This document shows positions 61,536-64,000 of a stretch of 64,000 bases of DNA, one piece after another. Source of the stretch: Enterobacteriaceae bacterium UBA7338 (GTDB lineage Bacteria > Pseudomonadota > Gammaproteobacteria > Enterobacterales > Enterobacteriaceae). Position 1 is the stretch's first letter. Every line of letters starts with the position of its first letter. The DNA lies in assembly GCA_002480085.1 (NCBI GenBank), contig DKPJ01000006.1:62001-126000 (forward strand). Reading direction: 5' to 3'. The notes beneath the pieces were generated by a model that worked only from the letters and a program-made list of their open reading frames with translations, had not been told where the DNA came from and searched no databases. The position numbers and the translations under genes are program-made.

Positions 61536-62201
61536 ATGACGCAGTTCTCGCAATCGCAGCGCACCAAGGCGCTGTTCTGGCTTTCGCTTTTTCACCTGCT
61601 GGTGATCACCTCCAGCAACTATCTGGTACAGCTGCCGATCTCGGTGTTTGGTTTCCATACCACCTGGGGCGCGTTTAGCTTTCCGTTTATTTTCCTCGCC
61701 ACCGACCTGACCGTGCGTATTTTTGGCGCACCGCTCGCCCGGCGGATCATCTTTGCCGTCATGATCCCGGCGCTGATTATCTCCTATATCGTCTCGTCGC
61801 TGTTTTATATGGGCAGCTGGCAGGGCTTTGGCGCGCTGACACACTTTAACCTGTTCGTCGCCCGCATCGCCGCCGCCAGCTTTATGGCCTACACCCTGGG
61901 GCAGATCCTCGACGTGCGCGTCTTTAACCGCCTGCGTCAGAATCGCCGCTGGTGGCTCGCACCGACCGTCTCCACCGTATTCGGTAACGCCAGCGATACC
62001 GTCGCCTTCTTCTTTATCGCCTTCTGGCGCAGCCCGGACGCGTTTATGGCCCAGCACTGGACCGAAATCGCGCTGGTGGACTACAGCTTTAAGGTGCTCA
62101 TCAGCATCCTGTTCTTCCTGCCGATGTATGGCGTATTGCTCAATATGTGCCTGAAAAAGCTGGCGGATAAATCTGAAATTACCGCGTTACCGGCCAGTTA
62201 A
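61536..62201 (+). CDS. yhhQ: queuosine-precursor (7-cyano-7-deazaguanine) transporter
   Basis: A 221-residue six-segment inner-membrane protein of the VUT/YhhQ family, shown in E. coli to import queuosine precursors. Motifs ALFWLSLFHLLVITSSNYL, AFSFPFIFLATDLTVRIFG and VFGNASDTVAFFFIAFWRS match. A plausible promoter, TTGCAA and TATGAT 16 bases apart, lies about 75-105 bases upstream. Divergent from tusA. Confidence 0.95.
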   Translation: MTQFSQSQRTKALFWLSLFHLLVITSSNYLVQLPISVFGFHTTWGAFSFPFIFLATDLTVRIFGAPLARRIIFAVMIPALIISYIVSSLFYMGSWQGFGALTHFNLFVARIAAASFMAYTLGQILDVRVFNRLRQNRRWWLAPTVSTVFGNASDTVAFFFIAFWRSPDAFMAQHWTEIALVDYSFKVLISILFFLPMYGVLLNMCLKKLADKSEITALPAS

Positions 62202-62273
62202 AGGTACGCTTCTTAACTTGTGATAAGATGGGCCTATGAGCCGTTTTGGCCGTTTATCGAAAGGAAGAAGTCA

Positions 62274-62831
62274 ATGCGCAATCTGGTTAAGTACGTCGGG
62301 ATTGGCCTGCTGGTGTTAGGGCTGGCGGCCTGTGATAACAGTGACACGAAAACGCCTGCTCAGGGCGCGGCGCCGGAGAGCAACGCGACCGGCCAACCGG
62401 TGACCCTGCTGGACGGCAAGGTGACCTTCTCCCTGCCTGCTGACATGAGCGATCAGAGCGGCAAGCTGGGTACCCAGGCGAACAATATGCACGTTTACTC
62501 CGATGCTACCGGCCAGAAAGCGGTGATCGTGATCGTTGGGGATAACACCAATGAAGAGCTGCCGGTGCTGGCGAAACGTCTGGAAGACCAGCAGCGCAGC
62601 CGCGATCCGCAGCTGCAGGTTGTGACCAATAAATCTATCGAGGTAAAAGGCCACACGCTGCAGCAGCTGGACAGCATCATCTCCGCGAAAGGCCAGACCG
62701 CCTGGTCCTCCGTGGTGCTGGGCAAGGTTGATGGTAAGCTGCTGACCATTCAGGTCACGCTGCCTGCGGAAAACCAGCAGCAGGCGCAGACCGCAGCAGA
62801 GAACATTATTAACACCATCGTGATTAACTAA
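62274..62831 (+). CDS. dcrB: DcrB lipoprotein
   Basis: A 185-residue lipoprotein required for phage C1 and C6 infection and involved in outer-membrane lipoprotein biogenesis in E. coli. Lipobox LVLGLAACDNS (Cys20) after an N-terminal signal. Start chosen at MRNLVKYVGIGLL (ATG 62274) after AAGGAAGAAGTCA; an upstream ATG is rejected. The last backbone gene before the terminator and AT-rich segment. Confidence 0.95.
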   Translation: MRNLVKYVGIGLLVLGLAACDNSDTKTPAQGAAPESNATGQPVTLLDGKVTFSLPADMSDQSGKLGTQANNMHVYSDATGQKAVIVIVGDNTNEELPVLAKRLEDQQRSRDPQLQVVTNKSIEVKGHTLQQLDSIISAKGQTAWSSVVLGKVDGKLLTIQVTLPAENQQQAQTAAENIINTIVIN

Positions 62832-62840
62832 TTGTGTATA

Positions 62841-62873
62841 ACGCCCGGCGGCGCGCTGCTTGCCGGGCCTACG
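62841..62873. repeat. REP element downstream of dcrB
   Basis: One unit, ACGCCCGGCGGCGCGCTGCT followed by TGCCGGGCCTACG. Confidence 0.8.
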
Positions 62874-62880
62874 ATTCTGA

Positions 62881-62909
62881 AACGGTCTCCAGCGGAGGCC
62901 GTTTTTTTT
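62881..62909 (+). terminator. intrinsic terminator of dcrB
   Basis: A 10-base stem, AACGGTCTCC with GGAGGCCGTT (one internal mismatch), a 3-base loop and eight T residues. It ends yhhQ-dcrB transcription before the AT-rich segment. Confidence 0.85.
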
Positions 62910-63087
62910 AACTTCTATCATACATTTTATAATACTTTCTTTAATTTATAGATGTTGTATTGACTCGATTAACTCAAATTAAAAATTTCGGATTCAAAAA
63001 ATACAAAAAAGCATTTATTGTTTAGAAAACCCTAATAAAGTGGCATGAAATGAGCGAACCTTATTCAATCTTAAAAGGGTTCTCAAG
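62910..63087. other. AT-rich leader of the hcp module
   Basis: A 178-bp strongly AT-rich stretch that contrasts with the GC-rich genes on its left. It holds a possible TTGACT -35 at about 62960 and the AAAAGGGTTCTCAAG ribosome binding site of hcp, but no clear attachment site or tRNA. Confidence 0.55.
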
Positions 63088-63579
63088 ATGGCAACTCCTG
63101 CACATGTATGGATTTATAATGAATCAGGCAGCCTCATTATTGGAGGCGCTGATGTAATAGGTCGCGAAGGCAGTATAGAAATGCTAAGTTTTAATCATGG
63201 CATACATATACCTTTTGACGGCAATACGGGACGTCTGACTAGTACGCGAGTTCATGATAATCTTAGTTTTGCAAAAGAGTTTGATAAGTCCACACCCTAT
63301 CTTTATAGAGCAGCAGCAACTAACGAACATCTGCAAAAAGCAGTAATTAAATGGTATCGTATTAACTCCACAGGAAGTGAAGAAGAGTTTATGCAGATTA
63401 TCCTTGAAAATGTGCGGGTTATAGGCATTACGCCCGTAATGCATAATTTTAAAGATATGAGTCATTTAAATGCAAATCCTACTGAATCGATTTCATTAGC
63501 TTATAACTCAATCACATGGAAATACCTTGATGGCAATATCCAGTTTACAGATCAGTGGAACGTGCGGGCGGTGGCATAA
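63088..63579 (+). CDS. hcp: Hcp-family type VI secretion tube protein
   Basis: A 163-residue Hcp1-family protein: PAHVWIYNESGSLIIGGADV, GREGSIEMLSFNHGIHIPFD and ITWKYLDGNIQFTDQWNVRA match the family start and end segments. Hcp hexamers stack to form the tube that carries effectors; many enterobacterial orphan hcp genes sit beside their cargo. Codon use and base composition are clearly AT-rich, unlike the rest of the window. Its stop overlaps the next start (TAATG). Confidence 0.92.
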   Translation: MATPAHVWIYNESGSLIIGGADVIGREGSIEMLSFNHGIHIPFDGNTGRLTSTRVHDNLSFAKEFDKSTPYLYRAAATNEHLQKAVIKWYRINSTGSEEEFMQIILENVRVIGITPVMHNFKDMSHLNANPTESISLAYNSITWKYLDGNIQFTDQWNVRAVA

Positions 63580-64000
63580 TGCTTCATTGCTGGCTAGATT
63601 ATAATAATCTTTACGATCACGGGCGTATTGCAAAATTGCAAATCGGTGGTATTGGCCAGTTTCCAGTATTTAGTGGTATGGGTAATTACATAAACCGCCC
63701 AGAATGTTCAGATTTAAAAAATGCAGCTATACCTCCCGGCAGTTATTGGATTGTTGATCGACCCATAGGAGGCCTGTATTCGAGAGGGCAAACATTAGTT
63801 AAGCATATTTGGACAGGCAATCACTATGGTGAATGGTTTGGTTTATTTCGTAAGGATGGTGTGATAGACGACAAGACTGCATTTGATGCTGGACATGGGA
63901 TCTCTTTTTACCGTGGAGGTTTCCGTATGCATCCGCTTCGTCCAGATGGTACTGGTATAAGTGAAGGATGCATTACTTTCTATAGGCATGAAGATTTTAA
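63579..64000 (+). CDS. DUF2778/Tlde1-like type VI effector, 3' end cut by window edge
   Basis: From the ATG at 63579 the frame is open for 140 codons to the edge. It resembles the DUF2778 family, which includes Tlde1, a type VI effector with L,D-transpeptidase or L,D-carboxypeptidase activity on peptidoglycan. Visible features: GGIGQFPVFSGMGNYINRPE, IPPGSYWIVDRPIGGLYSRG, EWFGLFRKDGVIDD, and the catalytic-type motif with His118 (RMHPLRPDG) and Cys131 (GISEGCITF). The TAATG overlap with hcp implies coupled production. No signal peptide is seen, as expected for a T6SS cargo. The immunity protein would follow the edge. Confidence 0.78.
   Translation, partial: MLHCWLDYNNLYDHGRIAKLQIGGIGQFPVFSGMGNYINRPECSDLKNAAIPPGSYWIVDRPIGGLYSRGQTLVKHIWTGNHYGEWFGLFRKDGVIDDKTAFDAGHGISFYRGGFRMHPLRPDGTGISEGCITFYRHEDF

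Noticed and set aside
62832..63087. tRNA gene or attachment site at the dcrB-hcp border
   Set aside because: No cloverleaf-forming sequence and no direct repeat of a tRNA 3' end could be found; the border is marked only by the terminator and the change in base composition.

Overview
This window is a chromosomal segment of a member of the Enterobacteriaceae with GC-rich coding sequence. Gene content and order from malQ to dcrB follow the E. coli K-12 backbone almost gene for gene (malQPT, glpRGED, glgPACXB, asd, yhgN, gntUKR, yhhWX, ryhB, yhhY, ggt, yhhA, ugp, liv, panM, rpoH, ftsXEY, rsmD, zntA, tusA, yhhQ, dcrB). The proteins are very close to the E. coli ones but not identical. REP/BIME palindromes of the enterobacterial 'TAGGCCCGGTAAGCG' type sit in many gaps. 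Enterobacter, Citrobacter, Kosakonia or a related genus would fit; the genus cannot be fixed from the sequence alone.

Layout. 1-20.6 kb is a carbon-storage and carbon-use block: maltodextrin enzymes (malP, malQ cut by the window edge) divergent from their activator malT; glpE-glpG-glpR divergent from glpD; and the glycogen operon glgB-X-C-A-P, whose glgC-glgA gap carries a terminator-like hairpin. 20.6-27.6 kb holds asd, yhgN, the gluconate genes gntR/gntK/gntU with a strong GntR operator, yhhW and yhhX. The Fur-regulated sRNA RyhB lies at 27.7 kb, with a conserved core but an altered 5' part. 27.9-35.7 kb holds yhhY, ggt, yhhA and the Pho-regulated glycerol-3-phosphate uptake operon ugpBAECQ.

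35.8-43.3 kb is the leucine/branched-chain transport locus and the most rearranged part of the backbone. A Phd/Doc toxin-antitoxin pair lies between ugpB and livF. livK is reduced to a 110-bp relic, keeping its first ~43 and last ~67 bases and missing about 1 kb. A GNAT-toxin/DUF1778-antitoxin pair lies between panM and livJ, bracketed by two identical 34-bp REP copies. livJ, livH, livM, livG and livF look intact, so the shared permease probably now depends on LivJ alone.

43.5-53.4 kb holds a PuuE/GabT-like aminotransferase, rpoH (with a sigma-E P3 promoter and an overlapping DnaA box), ftsX-ftsE-ftsY, rsmD-yhhL, yhhN (yhhM is absent) and zntA with its ZntR promoter. Between zntA and tusA, which are neighbours in E. 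coli, lies an accessory carbohydrate island (53.4-61.0 kb): a three-gene TRAP transporter, a LacI-type regulator, a LacY-type symporter and a cytoplasmic GH42 beta-galactosidase. A repeated 17-bp element and recurring GTTCACA half-sites suggest one regulator for the symporter/GH42 pair and possibly the TRAP genes.

The right end, after the dcrB terminator, changes abruptly to AT-rich DNA encoding an orphan Hcp (type VI secretion tube protein). It overlaps by one base the start of a DUF2778/Tlde1-like L,D-transpeptidase-type effector that runs off the window. This looks like a horizontally acquired antibacterial Hcp-effector module; its immunity gene, if present, lies just beyond the edge.
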